From Asticcacaulis sp. SL142 (GTDB taxonomy: Bacteria > Pseudomonadota > Alphaproteobacteria > Caulobacterales > Caulobacteraceae), in the NCBI RefSeq assembly GCF_026625745.1, contig NZ_CP113061.1, forward strand, positions 1,947,501 through 2,011,500: DNA of 64,000 bases, read 5' to 3'. Under the pieces are notes generated by a model. The model had not been told where the DNA came from, did not search any database, and saw nothing but the letters and a program-made list of their open reading frames with translations. Shown one piece after another: positions 25,695 through 34,830 of the stretch (position 1 is its first letter; the number at the start of each line of letters is the position of its first letter). Made by a program: the position numbers and the translations under genes.

Positions 25695-27758
25695 CTACTC
25701 GATCAGTTCAACGCCATCAGCCGGGAGGTGCAGGGTTCCGGTGTAGGTCTTGCCCGACAGCAGGCCGGTTTTCTTGCCGTCCAGAACCACGTCTTTTGGG
25801 CCGTATGAGGCGTTTACATAAAGCGTGCGGCCATTGACGGTGCGGGCATAAACCCCTTCCGGTGTTTTCGGGCCCGGTACGATACCGACCTGCGCATACA
25901 GGCTCTGGTACAGGGGCTTCATGATCGACGGTTGGGCCGGGGTTGCGACATAGATGGCCTTGCCCTTGCCGTAGGTGTTGACCGTGGCGATCGGGGGCGA
26001 GCCTTCGACATTGGTGATGCGTCCCAGCACCTTGGCAGTTGTCGGTTCGAGCACTTCGTAGAAGTTGATGGTCGTGCTGAAGTCGGTTTCACCCAGCTTG
26101 CCCGTCAGCGGCCCCCAACTGCGATAGAACTCTTTGGTCGTAAGGCCGAACACGTCGGTCAGGCGCCCCGGCAGCGGGGTGCTGAACCATTGGTTGGTCT
26201 CATCCACCTTATCCGACATGGCCGTCATGATGACCGTGCCACCATTCTTGACATACTTACGGATATTGTCCGCCGCGGCCTGATCCATCAAATAGATACC
26301 CGGCACCACCACCATCTTATAGCGGCTGAGATCTTCAGGGCCGATATTGATGACCGACACATCGATATTGTCGTTATAGACCGGCGAAAACGCGTTATGG
26401 GCATGCACCATGTAATCGGTGGTGTAGTATTGCGCTACCGTGTTTGACCAGCTTTTGGGCGCTGAGGCGACCTTGGCTTCAAACGAATAGGCGATGGCGA
26501 CTTCTGGTTTCAGTTGACGTGGAAAACCCATTTTTTCCATCATCTTGAATTCTTTAGCGATCCCGCCCCATTCGTCGAGCTTCCATGACGGCGTGTCGTC
26601 GTGATCGACCAGGCCGAACAGAGCCTGCTCCTCACCGCCCCGGTGGCTGTTGAACGTCCAGGCCAGCAACCCTTGAGCGCCATTGACCAGCCCGAAATGG
26701 GCCCACATGCGCGACCGGCCCTTATAGCCATAATAGCCGCCGCCACCGGCCTGAAACTCAACGTACCAGCTTGGGTTCGGCGAAGCACCGCGCATCATCA
26801 TGGTCTCATAGCCACCACTGATAGCATCGCCGTTGTAAAATCCGTGCGAGCCGTGCGTGACGTAGTCCTTATAGGTCGAGAGATAATCAAAGCCCTTGCG
26901 ACCGCTTGAGTCCCACAGATTGGAAATCGCCGGTTTGTCCGGCGCATTGCGACGGCGAGCATTTTCAAGGATCATCAGGTTATGAATAGTGACCTCTGAC
27001 CAGTAGCGGCGCAGATCAAGGTAACGCTCAAACGGGCCAGGACCGTCGCCGTAAGGCAGCTCAATCTGATCCCAGTCGGTGAGTGTGCGCGACCAGCGCT
27101 GGGTGGCCCAGGCCTTGTTCAGGCTTTCCAGATTGCCGTATTTTTTCTTGAGCCAGACAACAAATCTGTCCTTGTCAGCCTCAGAATAGGACATGAAACC
27201 GTTGCCGATTTCGTTATTGTAACCGATGGCTATGGTCGCGGGATGCTTGCCATAGCGCTTGGTCATGGCCTCAGCCAGCTCAGCGACCAGTCGCTGATAG
27301 TCGGGATCACTGGTGTTATCCATATAGCGTTCGGCGGCATAAAGACGCGTGCCGTTCTGCGTCACCAGATCGACGCCGGGATATTTTTTATGCAACCACA
27401 TCGGTGCGGGCTGACCGGGAATGTCGACGATGACCTTGATGCCGGCGGCATGCATCTCGGCCATGACCTTATCGAACGCCTCAAAGGTGAACACCCCTTC
27501 CGCGGGTTGGAAATAGTCCCAGGACAGATCGCCCATTCGCACGACCGTAAAGCCCGCCTTTTTCATCAGGGCAATGTCCTGAGTGATCTGTTTGGGCGTG
27601 CGGTCAACGGGCTGATAGTTGGCCCCCACATAAAGCCGATCCGTCTTCACGCCCTGCATGTGGCCCGCAGGGGTTTGTGCCTGCGCCTGAGCGGGTATCA
27701 CTCCGGAAACAGCCGACAAAATGGCTGCGGTTCCGATCAAAATATCTCTAAATTTCAT
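25695..27758 (-). CDS. GH42 beta-galactosidase
   Basis: A protein of about 687 residues from ATG 27758, where AGGAAGAG gives a ribosome site and the start MKFRDILIGTAAILSA is a Sec signal. The N-terminal barrel opens with YVGANYQPVDRT. The acid/base Glu is in AIGYNNEIGNGF and the nucleophile Glu in WYVEFQAGGGGYYG. A trimerisation-like domain (about 420-620, VVVPGIYLMDQ) and a small C-terminal sandwich follow. GH42 removes beta-galactosyl ends. Most GH42 enzymes are cytoplasmic, so the signal peptide points to periplasmic work. It would take galactose from xyloglucan side chains. A hairpin with TCTTTT follows in the gap before GH39. Confidence 0.88.
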   Translation of the reverse strand: MKFRDILIGTAAILSAVSGVIPAQAQAQTPAGHMQGVKTDRLYVGANYQPVDRTPKQITQDIALMKKAGFTVVRMGDLSWDYFQPAEGVFTFEAFDKVMAEMHAAGIKVIVDIPGQPAPMWLHKKYPGVDLVTQNGTRLYAAERYMDNTSDPDYQRLVAELAEAMTKRYGKHPATIAIGYNNEIGNGFMSYSEADKDRFVVWLKKKYGNLESLNKAWATQRWSRTLTDWDQIELPYGDGPGPFERYLDLRRYWSEVTIHNLMILENARRRNAPDKPAISNLWDSSGRKGFDYLSTYKDYVTHGSHGFYNGDAISGGYETMMMRGASPNPSWYVEFQAGGGGYYGYKGRSRMWAHFGLVNGAQGLLAWTFNSHRGGEEQALFGLVDHDDTPSWKLDEWGGIAKEFKMMEKMGFPRQLKPEVAIAYSFEAKVASAPKSWSNTVAQYYTTDYMVHAHNAFSPVYNDNIDVSVINIGPEDLSRYKMVVVPGIYLMDQAAADNIRKYVKNGGTVIMTAMSDKVDETNQWFSTPLPGRLTDVFGLTTKEFYRSWGPLTGKLGETDFSTTINFYEVLEPTTAKVLGRITNVEGSPPIATVNTYGKGKAIYVATPAQPSIMKPLYQSLYAQVGIVPGPKTPEGVYARTVNGRTLYVNASYGPKDVVLDGKKTGLLSGKTYTGTLHLPADGVELIE

Positions 27759-27911
27759 TGTCTCTTCCTGAAGACCGCACGCGCGGAAACCTGAATAGGG
27801 GCAGCGCATTATTGAAATGCGCGGCTTGTCTTTACGCATTTTAGTCGCAATGTAGTCGCCGAAAACCGCTCACACTTTGGGCTCCGCCGAACTTCGTTTC
27901 GGCATATCGCT

Positions 27912-28331
27912 CTAGCTCTGAAATGTTATCTTGAAAGCGCTGGCGTGGCGCGTCGGCAAGGCCGATGGCAAGTCGATCACCAGTGCCTTATCGGTCTGCT
28001 GGAAGGTCAAGGCTTTCTTCACCCCCAACAGGCTCACCCGTTTGACCCGGCGCGATTCATGCCCTGCCGCGCGTCCCAGCGATGTGACCACGACCGACTG
28101 CTTGGGTTCACCCAGCGTAGTGAAGCGAAGGTCCTGCGCCGTGTAGGCGACGCTTTCCTGAAACGGCCCTCCGGCCATCGGCAGACGGTACTCAGGCTTT
28201 GCATCCGGCGCTATGCCCGGCACACAGCCAGCCTCACCCGCCTTGGCCGTACTCGCCGCAAGAGTTGTGGTGCCAAGCGCCGCCACGGCTGGTACGCCAC
28301 CCAATAAATCTCGCTTACTTATGCCCGCCAT
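27912..28331 (-). pseudogene. Internally deleted GH29 alpha-L-fucosidase
   Basis: An intact short frame of about 139 codons with a good ribosome site (AGGA, 6 bases before ATG 28331). It encodes a signal-like N-terminus (MAGISKRDLLGGVPAVAAL) joined to the C-terminal strand set of a GH29 fucosidase. YTAQDLRFTTLGEP matches the family phrase at the end of the catalytic domain, and VKRVSLLGVKKALTFQQTD then LPTRHASAFKITF is the C-terminal beta domain. The whole catalytic barrel is missing, yet the join keeps the frame. I call it a deletion derivative; a small secreted product could still be made, without fucosidase activity. Confidence 0.72.
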
Positions 28332-28574
28332 ATTCATTCCTGTGTATTTTGTCCTCAAAGTGCAGTCTCTGCTCAGAGCGCGCACTTCGGGCATTTAGTT
28401 GATTTATATTGCCGCATATAAAATTACATTTCAACAGCAAAATAAAAAAGACGCACATAGATTTAAAATAGCATCAAGATACTGATATTAATCACTTTGC
28501 ATGGCTTTTTCAGGCCGGCCTTACCGCCGCCTTCAATGAGCGGCGGCAGGGGTTACAGCGTTCAGGCGTAGGCG

Positions 28575-29004
28575 TTAAGAGAGCAAACCCTCCACGTCGC
28601 AGAAGGGTCGGTTTGGCCCGGGAGAGCTGAAAATAGCCAGCCCCCCCTGCGGCTGACCGGCGATCCGTTTTGCCAGGTTCTGAGAGGGAGCAAAAATTCC
28701 GGTAACGAACTTGCCGGCATGGGCCTTACCGGAGGAAATACCCGCTTCGTCCTAACGGTCAGAAACCAGTCACAGCGCCTCTGTGGCACAGCAAAATGTC
28801 TTTATCAGGCTGATATCGCAGAGCGCCCGATACTACTTTCCCGATGTCGAAAATCGCACAGCCCCTGCTGTCGACGATATGGATTCTGAACGCGCTTTGG
28901 AACCTATTGTACAGTGGGCCGTCAGCTTTGAGCGTCCAGCGAAAGCGCGGGCGCAATGTATCGACACCGCAGGCATCGGTGCGCCACTCAACCCGACCGC
29001 TAAG
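28575..29004 (-). pseudogene. Frameshifted remnant of a GH78-like alpha-L-rhamnosidase
   Basis: Three minus-strand frames joined in order resemble the N-terminal part of GH78 rhamnosidases. Frame 1 (29004 to about 28790) reads RVEWRTDACGVDTLRPRFRW, then QSAFRIHIVD and IFDIGKV, the usual GVDTxxPRFxW/QSAYRI/GKV pattern. Frame 2 (near 28770-28745) gives CDWFLTVRTK. Frame 3 (28739-28575) gives GKAHAGKFVTGIFAPSQN, like the SFETGLxxPxxW block. At least two frameshifts and loss of the catalytic domain make it non-functional. It starts right after the stop of halogenase B. Confidence 0.6.
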
Positions 29005-30559
29005 CAAGGCTGGGGGGCTTAAAGCCATGCAGCCGAACCTGCTCAATCAGGTCGCGATGCTTGGGCAATATCGATAAGGCGTGGTCGCCTTGGCGTCTTA
29101 TCTCCGCAAACTGTGTCTTGGCGTCCTCGAAGTACCTGTAGACACCGGCCTGAGCGCTGATATCTGTTTTATAGCCCATACCATAGAGGACATACTGCCA
29201 GTTTGCCTCGGTGAAGATGTCGTGATTGGGATCCATGTCCAGAAACGATGGTGGACGAAAGCGCCAGCGCTCCAGCCGATCTTTAAGATCATCGGAAAGG
29301 CTTTCCGGGCGGACATTGTCGCGCCAGAAGTCTGTATCCGTACGCTGCGTCAAACAGTAATGCAGCTTGATGAAGTCAACCACATGCTCATAGCGGCGCG
29401 TCATGAAGCGGTTAAATTGCTGCGCGCAAACCTCGTAACTATGTTCCCAGGGGAACAGATTGGACAGAATGACCGACGCGATTTCAGCGAACCCAATACC
29501 GGTCGCTTCGAGCGGCTCAATAAATCCGCCCGACAGGCCGATGGCCACGCAATTATTCTTCCAGTGGGTCTGCCGGTAGCCCGCTTCAAAATTCAAAAAC
29601 CGGACATCACAGGATCGCGCCGCAGGTCCGGCATATTCGCGTAAGACCTGCTCGGCGCGCTCATCAGTCGTATGATCCGTCGAATAAACATAGCCGACAC
29701 CCCGACGCCCGACCAACCCGATATCCCAGGTCCAGCCATTTTCCTGAGCCGTGGAAATGGTCTGGGATTCAATCGGTTTGCCCGGTTGATCGTAAGGCAC
29801 CTGCAGGGCCACGGCCCGGTTGGTGAAAAGCTGTGAGCGCAGGGATTTAAACGGCACGCCCAAAGCCTGACCGATCAGTTGCGCTTTGAAGCCTGTGCAA
29901 TCGATATACAGGTCCGCTGTCTGATCGCCATGCGCCCGCGTTACCAGTTTTTCGATAAAGCCGTTTTCGCCGGCCCTAACCGCATCGACCGTGTCTTCGA
30001 TATGGGTGACGCCAAACGATTTAGCCTTTCGGCGCAACAGCCTTGAGAGTTCCACCGCATCAAAGTGATACGCATAGTTCAGCAGACCGTTATGGCCCGC
30101 ATGGTTGATCAGCTTAGGGGCGCGTTTATCATTGACGATTTGCTCCTGAATCGTGCTGACGCTGCCCCAGGAAGCCTCTCCCGCCGCCCCTAACAGCCAG
30201 TAGGGCAGAACGTCGAATTGTGAGTGCTGGGATGAAATCTGGAACGGATGAAAATAATAATCTTCGCTGTTCTTATCGAGAGCGCCACGCCAGTTCACGA
30301 AGCGGATGCCCTGCTTATAGGTAGCACTAGCCTCACGCACCAGACTGTCTTCATCAAGCTCTATCCGGCTGAATGTCTTTCTGATGCTGGGGAACGTGCC
30401 TTCACCAACGCCAATAATACCAATATCCGGCGATTCAATGAGGGTAATATCCAGACCCGATGGCAAGCCATAAGACAGGATTTTAGCAAGGTAAGCCGCC
30501 GTGACCCATCCCGCCGTACCGCCGCCGACTATGATGACTTTTTTTCGTGTAAGCGCCAT
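29000..30559 (-). CDS. Flavin-dependent tryptophan halogenase-family protein (B)
   Basis: A 519-residue paralogue of the halogenase at 12613-14100. The FAD motif IIVGGGTAGWVTAAYLA, the Gly-rich GVGEGTFPS and the catalytic-Lys region TYKQGIRFVNWRG are present. The second signature reads GWTWDIGL, with Gly in place of the Pro of WxWxIP, which may alter or remove halogenation. It sits downstream of the TonB receptor, with a terminator-like hairpin in the 86-base gap, and upstream of the GH genes, so it belongs to the receptor operon. The role in glycan use is unknown. Confidence 0.87.
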   Translation of the reverse strand: MALTRKKVIIVGGGTAGWVTAAYLAKILSYGLPSGLDITLIESPDIGIIGVGEGTFPSIRKTFSRIELDEDSLVREASATYKQGIRFVNWRGALDKNSEDYYFHPFQISSQHSQFDVLPYWLLGAAGEASWGSVSTIQEQIVNDKRAPKLINHAGHNGLLNYAYHFDAVELSRLLRRKAKSFGVTHIEDTVDAVRAGENGFIEKLVTRAHGDQTADLYIDCTGFKAQLIGQALGVPFKSLRSQLFTNRAVALQVPYDQPGKPIESQTISTAQENGWTWDIGLVGRRGVGYVYSTDHTTDERAEQVLREYAGPAARSCDVRFLNFEAGYRQTHWKNNCVAIGLSGGFIEPLEATGIGFAEIASVILSNLFPWEHSYEVCAQQFNRFMTRRYEHVVDFIKLHYCLTQRTDTDFWRDNVRPESLSDDLKDRLERWRFRPPSFLDMDPNHDIFTEANWQYVLYGMGYKTDISAQAGVYRYFEDAKTQFAEIRRQGDHALSILPKHRDLIEQVRLHGFKPPSLA

Positions 30560-30600
30560 TCAGGTTTGTTCCGGAGCCTGCAAAAACACGGCCTAAGAAA

Positions 30601-30631
30601 AGCGGGAGCCTGCATATCGCAGCGCTCCCGC
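30601..30631 (-). terminator. Terminator or attenuator between TonB receptor and halogenase B
   Basis: The 8-bp stem GCGGGAGC/GCTCCCGC has a 14-base loop and is followed on the minus strand by TTTTCTT. It may lower expression of the downstream enzymes relative to the receptor. Confidence 0.65.
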
Positions 30632-30645
30632 CTTAATACACCTAA

Positions 30646-33600
30646 CTAGTAACGCATCCGCAAGTACGCATTTACGCGGCGGTCTGACACATAGGTATCA
30701 TAGCGCAGGAACACACCCGGCAGCGGCTCCTGTAGTGTCTTCGACTTGGTATTGGTCAGGTTGTTGGCCTGAACGCCGAAGGAGACATTGTTGTTGAGCT
30801 TGTAATCCAGACTCCAGTCAAGGAACCCGGCATCGTCACTCCACATCGGCACCATATCCCAGATGCGGCCCTGAGAGCTGCTATCGGTACAGGCGGTACA
30901 GATGCGTGGTCCACCACCCCGGCCAACATATGACAGCGGGTTGGCGCTGGTGCCCATAAGTTGCTTTGAGCGCCAGTTGTAGGCCAGACGTGTGTTGAAC
31001 GCGCCCTTGCTGTAGTACAGTTCCACGTTATACGAATACTTCGACATGCCATAATAGGGCATGGTTCCGAAATCAGGGTTATAGCTCGGGTCCAGACACG
31101 GATCGCCGTTGCTAACCGTGTTACACCGCGGGTCATCAAGACCGTCCGGAACATAGCCATCCCCCTTGACCGAGTTGGCCAGCAGCGCCGGATTCTCACT
31201 GTCAACATAGGTGAAGTTAGCACTGATACCCAGGCCATCAAACGGTGACGGCAGCATATCAAGGAAGGTACGTCCACCGATTTCAACACCGCGGATCTTG
31301 GCTTTTTCAGAGGCGGAGGTCGTCCGGTTCTGGACATAGAACCAGGGTATATCCACCGAAACCTCGACCGGATTATTCGGATCCGTCACATCAAGCAGGG
31401 GTGTTGACTGCGTCTGATAGAAGGCGTCGTACAGATCCTGATTCTTTATATCCTTGGCGAAGACGTCGATATAGGCATAGGTGCCATTTCTTGGATACCA
31501 TTCGTAAGTCAGATCAAGGTTCGTGAAGCTTACGGGCTTCATATCCGCCCCGCCGCCACGGCTGGTCATGGTTTCCAGATAATTGATGCTTGCGCCGCCC
31601 TGACCGATCAGTGCCTTGAGATTTGGCTCAATAGTTCCGCCCGCCCTGATGTCATTCAGGTTTGGCTGGCTGACCCCCTGAGACGCCGCAAATCGGACGA
31701 CAACCTCCGAGGAGACATCAAACTTGACGTTCACCGACGGCAATACCCGTATATATCTAATCTCTTTTTCGCGCAGCGTAGAACCGGGAATAGGCTGATA
31801 CAAACGCCCTTGTGGTATCCCGCTCAACGCAGATGACGCGTCCGAAACATTCAGGTAAAAGGCATCCGCCTGGTTTACCCTGAAGTTTCCGTCGCCGCGT
31901 AAACGCCCATTGACGACACGCACGCCCATATTACCAGTGAAGCGAGGAATGATGCCAAAACCTTCGCTGCCGAATTTGGTCTGAACATAAATTGCCGTGC
32001 TGCGGATGTCCGTATTGGTAACACCAAGGTTCTGGTCGATATTCAGGTCATAGTATTCCTGTGGCGTCAGGCCGCCATTGACCACATCTTCACTGAAGCT
32101 GGCCAGACGCGTCCAGTCAAAAGATTTGAGCAGGGATTCGCTAGGCACCAATACAGCCCCCGGAGAGTTTGTATCGTCGCCCATGAAGTTAGGAAAGTCA
32201 TAGACTTCATAGTCAGAGGGGCTAATGACACCAATCGCGTAATCCCCTGTCAGATAAGCGCGATAGCCGATATTGTCCGGATTTTGACCGCTGGGGTATG
32301 TGTAATCCACCCAGTCTTTTGAAATCGGTGCCCAATAGGTGCCTATGAAATTATCGCGCTCTTCACGAACCGCAGCACGAACACCCCAGGATACGGACTT
32401 GAAGAAATTATCTTCATTAAGTGAGTAATCAACATCGATATTGGCGGCAATGGCCGTGCCTTCATTATCCGCCCCATTGTAAGAGAATTGGGCGAAGTGA
32501 GCGGTATCGGTATCGACCAAAGCCGCGGCGTTGAAGCCGCCGAGTTTGGGCACATCACCGGTCACATCAAAGCTGGCCTGCGTCAAACCCTCGCTTCGCT
32601 GCGTGATGCCCGCCCCCATGTTACGTCCTTCGGCGACCGAATGGACAAACTGCAACGCCCCCCTGACGCGCATATTATCCGTAGGGTTCCACACGAAGCT
32701 TGTGCTCCAGTCCAGCGTAGACGACGTACTATCACTGGCACTGGCACTTCCGGTCAAATTAAGCGGCGTGCCAGTGCTCCCACCCGTGGGCTGGCAGAAG
32801 AACATACCCGGCTGCCCCCACTTGCCCCAATCGATACTTGGCTGTGAGGTTGAGGTTGACCCATAGGTTGAGCGGCAGTCCTGATCCAGAATCGTATCCC
32901 CAGGCGTGCCCTGATAATCCGGTGACCAGTCAAAAGCCCAGATATATTCATAGGCGGGGTCTGACCTGGGCAGATACTCCAGCAGCCAGTTGTTCCCGCC
33001 CCAGCCAAAGACCGGATCACCGATACCGGTTGCCCCCACATATAAGTCACCACTCACCATGGCACCGTTGGAATCATAGGTGGCATTTGTCGGGATATTC
33101 TGAGCCGACAAGGTGGGATCCACACTCCATCCACCGCCACGCCCGTAGGTTTTGGATTTTTTCTGAGAGTAGAACAGGGTTGACGTTAGGGTCAGCTCAT
33201 CTTTCGGCTCCCACTGATAGGCCACATAAACACCATCACGGGTCCGCTCACTGCGCCCCTGATTCCAGTTGTACCCCGTCGGCACAAGCGCCGTATTGTC
33301 ATTTTCAGGTCTTTCCGGATTAATCTGAAGCGCGTAGGCGCCCATTTGCGCATTGTCATTACCTTCATAGCGCTCGCTATGGGCGATATCGAACAGAAGG
33401 CCCATCTCGCCCAATTTGGTATCGAAACGGCGCGATACCAAGCCTGAGATATTCGGAGAGACCTTATCGGACAAGTCGCCATAGCTGGCGCCCGCAGAGA
33501 GTTCCAAGGCAGGCTTTTTGTAATCAAACGGCAGGCGCGTTCTCAAATCGATGGCCGAAGCCCCGCCTTCGAGAATGTCCGCACGGGACGCCTTATAGAT

Positions 33601-34062
33601 ATCCACACCGGCCATCAGCTCAGGCGTTACCTCATCCCACATCAAACCGCTGGCACCATTGGCGCTGAACGCCTGACGGCCATTGAGCGTGCTTGAATTA
33701 TAGGGCAGACCGCGCACCGTAACCCCGGTGCCCTCAACCTGAAAACTTGGCGTACCACCCTGTGAAAATGCAAATCGGGAAACCGTAACCCCCGAAACCC
33801 GCTGCAGCACCTCGGTAATAGATGCATCAGGCAACTGACCGGCTTCGTCAGCCACAACCGAATCGACGATCGTGTCAGAATTCTTCTTGATCTCAATAGC
33901 GCTCTGCAGCGCCTTACGGCGCGCCGTAACGACCACGACCGTGTCGGCTTCGTCCGCAGACTCGACCGCAGGAGCCGCATTCTGCGCATAAACAGGCACC
34001 GCCACCATTGCTACAGCAAGAGACGATACGCCCGCACACAACATCACTTTTAGCGATTTCAT
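30646..34062 (-). CDS. TonB-dependent receptor (Xanthomonas/Caulobacter type)
   Basis: A 1138-residue outer-membrane receptor. It has a Sec signal (MKSLKVMLCAGVSSLAVAMV, cleavage after VYAQ), a TonB-box-like DTVVVVTARR near residue 40, a plug domain (about 60-180, with ITEVLQRVSGVTVSRF and TVRGLPYNSSTLNGRQ), and a long 22-strand barrel ending in the outer-membrane signature LRMRY. It matches the long TonB-dependent receptor subfamily that imports plant oligosaccharides in this group. The position as first gene of the GH operon argues for import of the products of GH9/GH5. Its promoter region is at 34207-34229. Confidence 0.95.
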   Translation of the reverse strand: MKSLKVMLCAGVSSLAVAMVAVPVYAQNAAPAVESADEADTVVVVTARRKALQSAIEIKKNSDTIVDSVVADEAGQLPDASITEVLQRVSGVTVSRFAFSQGGTPSFQVEGTGVTVRGLPYNSSTLNGRQAFSANGASGLMWDEVTPELMAGVDIYKASRADILEGGASAIDLRTRLPFDYKKPALELSAGASYGDLSDKVSPNISGLVSRRFDTKLGEMGLLFDIAHSERYEGNDNAQMGAYALQINPERPENDNTALVPTGYNWNQGRSERTRDGVYVAYQWEPKDELTLTSTLFYSQKKSKTYGRGGGWSVDPTLSAQNIPTNATYDSNGAMVSGDLYVGATGIGDPVFGWGGNNWLLEYLPRSDPAYEYIWAFDWSPDYQGTPGDTILDQDCRSTYGSTSTSQPSIDWGKWGQPGMFFCQPTGGSTGTPLNLTGSASASDSTSSTLDWSTSFVWNPTDNMRVRGALQFVHSVAEGRNMGAGITQRSEGLTQASFDVTGDVPKLGGFNAAALVDTDTAHFAQFSYNGADNEGTAIAANIDVDYSLNEDNFFKSVSWGVRAAVREERDNFIGTYWAPISKDWVDYTYPSGQNPDNIGYRAYLTGDYAIGVISPSDYEVYDFPNFMGDDTNSPGAVLVPSESLLKSFDWTRLASFSEDVVNGGLTPQEYYDLNIDQNLGVTNTDIRSTAIYVQTKFGSEGFGIIPRFTGNMGVRVVNGRLRGDGNFRVNQADAFYLNVSDASSALSGIPQGRLYQPIPGSTLREKEIRYIRVLPSVNVKFDVSSEVVVRFAASQGVSQPNLNDIRAGGTIEPNLKALIGQGGASINYLETMTSRGGGADMKPVSFTNLDLTYEWYPRNGTYAYIDVFAKDIKNQDLYDAFYQTQSTPLLDVTDPNNPVEVSVDIPWFYVQNRTTSASEKAKIRGVEIGGRTFLDMLPSPFDGLGISANFTYVDSENPALLANSVKGDGYVPDGLDDPRCNTVSNGDPCLDPSYNPDFGTMPYYGMSKYSYNVELYYSKGAFNTRLAYNWRSKQLMGTSANPLSYVGRGGGPRICTACTDSSSQGRIWDMVPMWSDDAGFLDWSLDYKLNNNVSFGVQANNLTNTKSKTLQEPLPGVFLRYDTYVSDRRVNAYLRMRY

Positions 34063-34206
34063 TCCTGGGTTCCCTCATATTTGGGGCCAAACTGTTGCAG
34101 CCCCTTATTTTGTTTTTGACGACCTTGTCGATTTGTCGTCTCACGCGCATAAAATGCCCTTAGACGATTTCGTTCAAGTTTAAAATTTTGCTTCATATAT
34201 AAATCG

Positions 34207-34229
34207 ATTATATGTTGCAACTTTGCAAC
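34207..34229 (-). promoter_or_regulatory. Putative TonB-receptor promoter with overlapping palindrome
   Basis: On the minus strand a perfect -10 hexamer TATAAT (34207-34212) is preceded directly by the 16-bp palindrome GTTGCAAAGTTGCAAC (34214-34229). There is no good -35, so activation or repression by a protein bound at the palindrome is plausible. The site lies about 150 bases upstream of the receptor start. Confidence 0.5.
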
Positions 34230-34263
34230 CCAGCTCAACCATGGCCTATAGACGCGACGCGGC

Positions 34264-34303
34264 CAAAAAAATCCCCTTGCCGCAGGACGCAGGACAAGGG
34301 GAT
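34264..34303 (-). terminator. Rho-independent terminator upstream of the receptor promoter
   Basis: On the minus strand the stem ATCCCCTTG/CAAGGGGAT closes a 15-base loop and is followed by seven T. It ends a transcript coming from 34.3-34.6 kb, before the receptor promoter at 34207-34229. Confidence 0.75.
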
Positions 34304-34318
34304 AAAACCGTTAAGGCC

Positions 34319-34381
34319 TCACGCGGAAGGAGTTACTGAGCCTAACAAACGGGATCGAACAATACGATTCACACAAGCCAT
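34319..34381 (-). other. Possible 20-codon ORF in a short terminated transcript
   Basis: An ATG frame of 20 codons (MACVNRIVRSRLLGSVTPSA) ends 15 bases before the terminator at 34264-34303. The ribosome site is poor. It may be a leader peptide, part of a small RNA, or chance. The rest of the 34063-34830 region is AT-rich, with no other gene seen; it should also hold the promoter of the divergent IclR gene. Confidence 0.3.
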
Positions 34382-34830
34382 GAGCACTCGCTCACAAATC
34401 GACCCTAAAACAGACAGAATTTAAAATCAAATATAAAATTAAATTTTATATAGAAATTTTGCTTTAAAAAATTGCTCTCCATGCCCAGGAATTTCAAAGC
34501 ATTTAGAGTCCCGAACTTATATAAAAGCGATAAAAAGCAATTAAATTAAAACAATTCAGTCTCTTTTTAATGAGCTCGCTTCCAAATGAACCATCATATG
34601 GGCACCAGACGCCAAATCATACGCAATGCGAAATTTCATAAATAAAATAACATTGATTTATACTGACTAATTATATCAGATACCGACCAAAAATTGACTT
34701 AGGTTTCCATTTATGGTGTTCATTGGCGAAACTCGTTTTGGGTCTGCTGATGGCCTGCCCCCCTTCTGCAACGCCGCTTTCAAGGCCCCAATATGTATAA
34801 CAAAACAACCAGCGTGGCGTTCGATTGATC

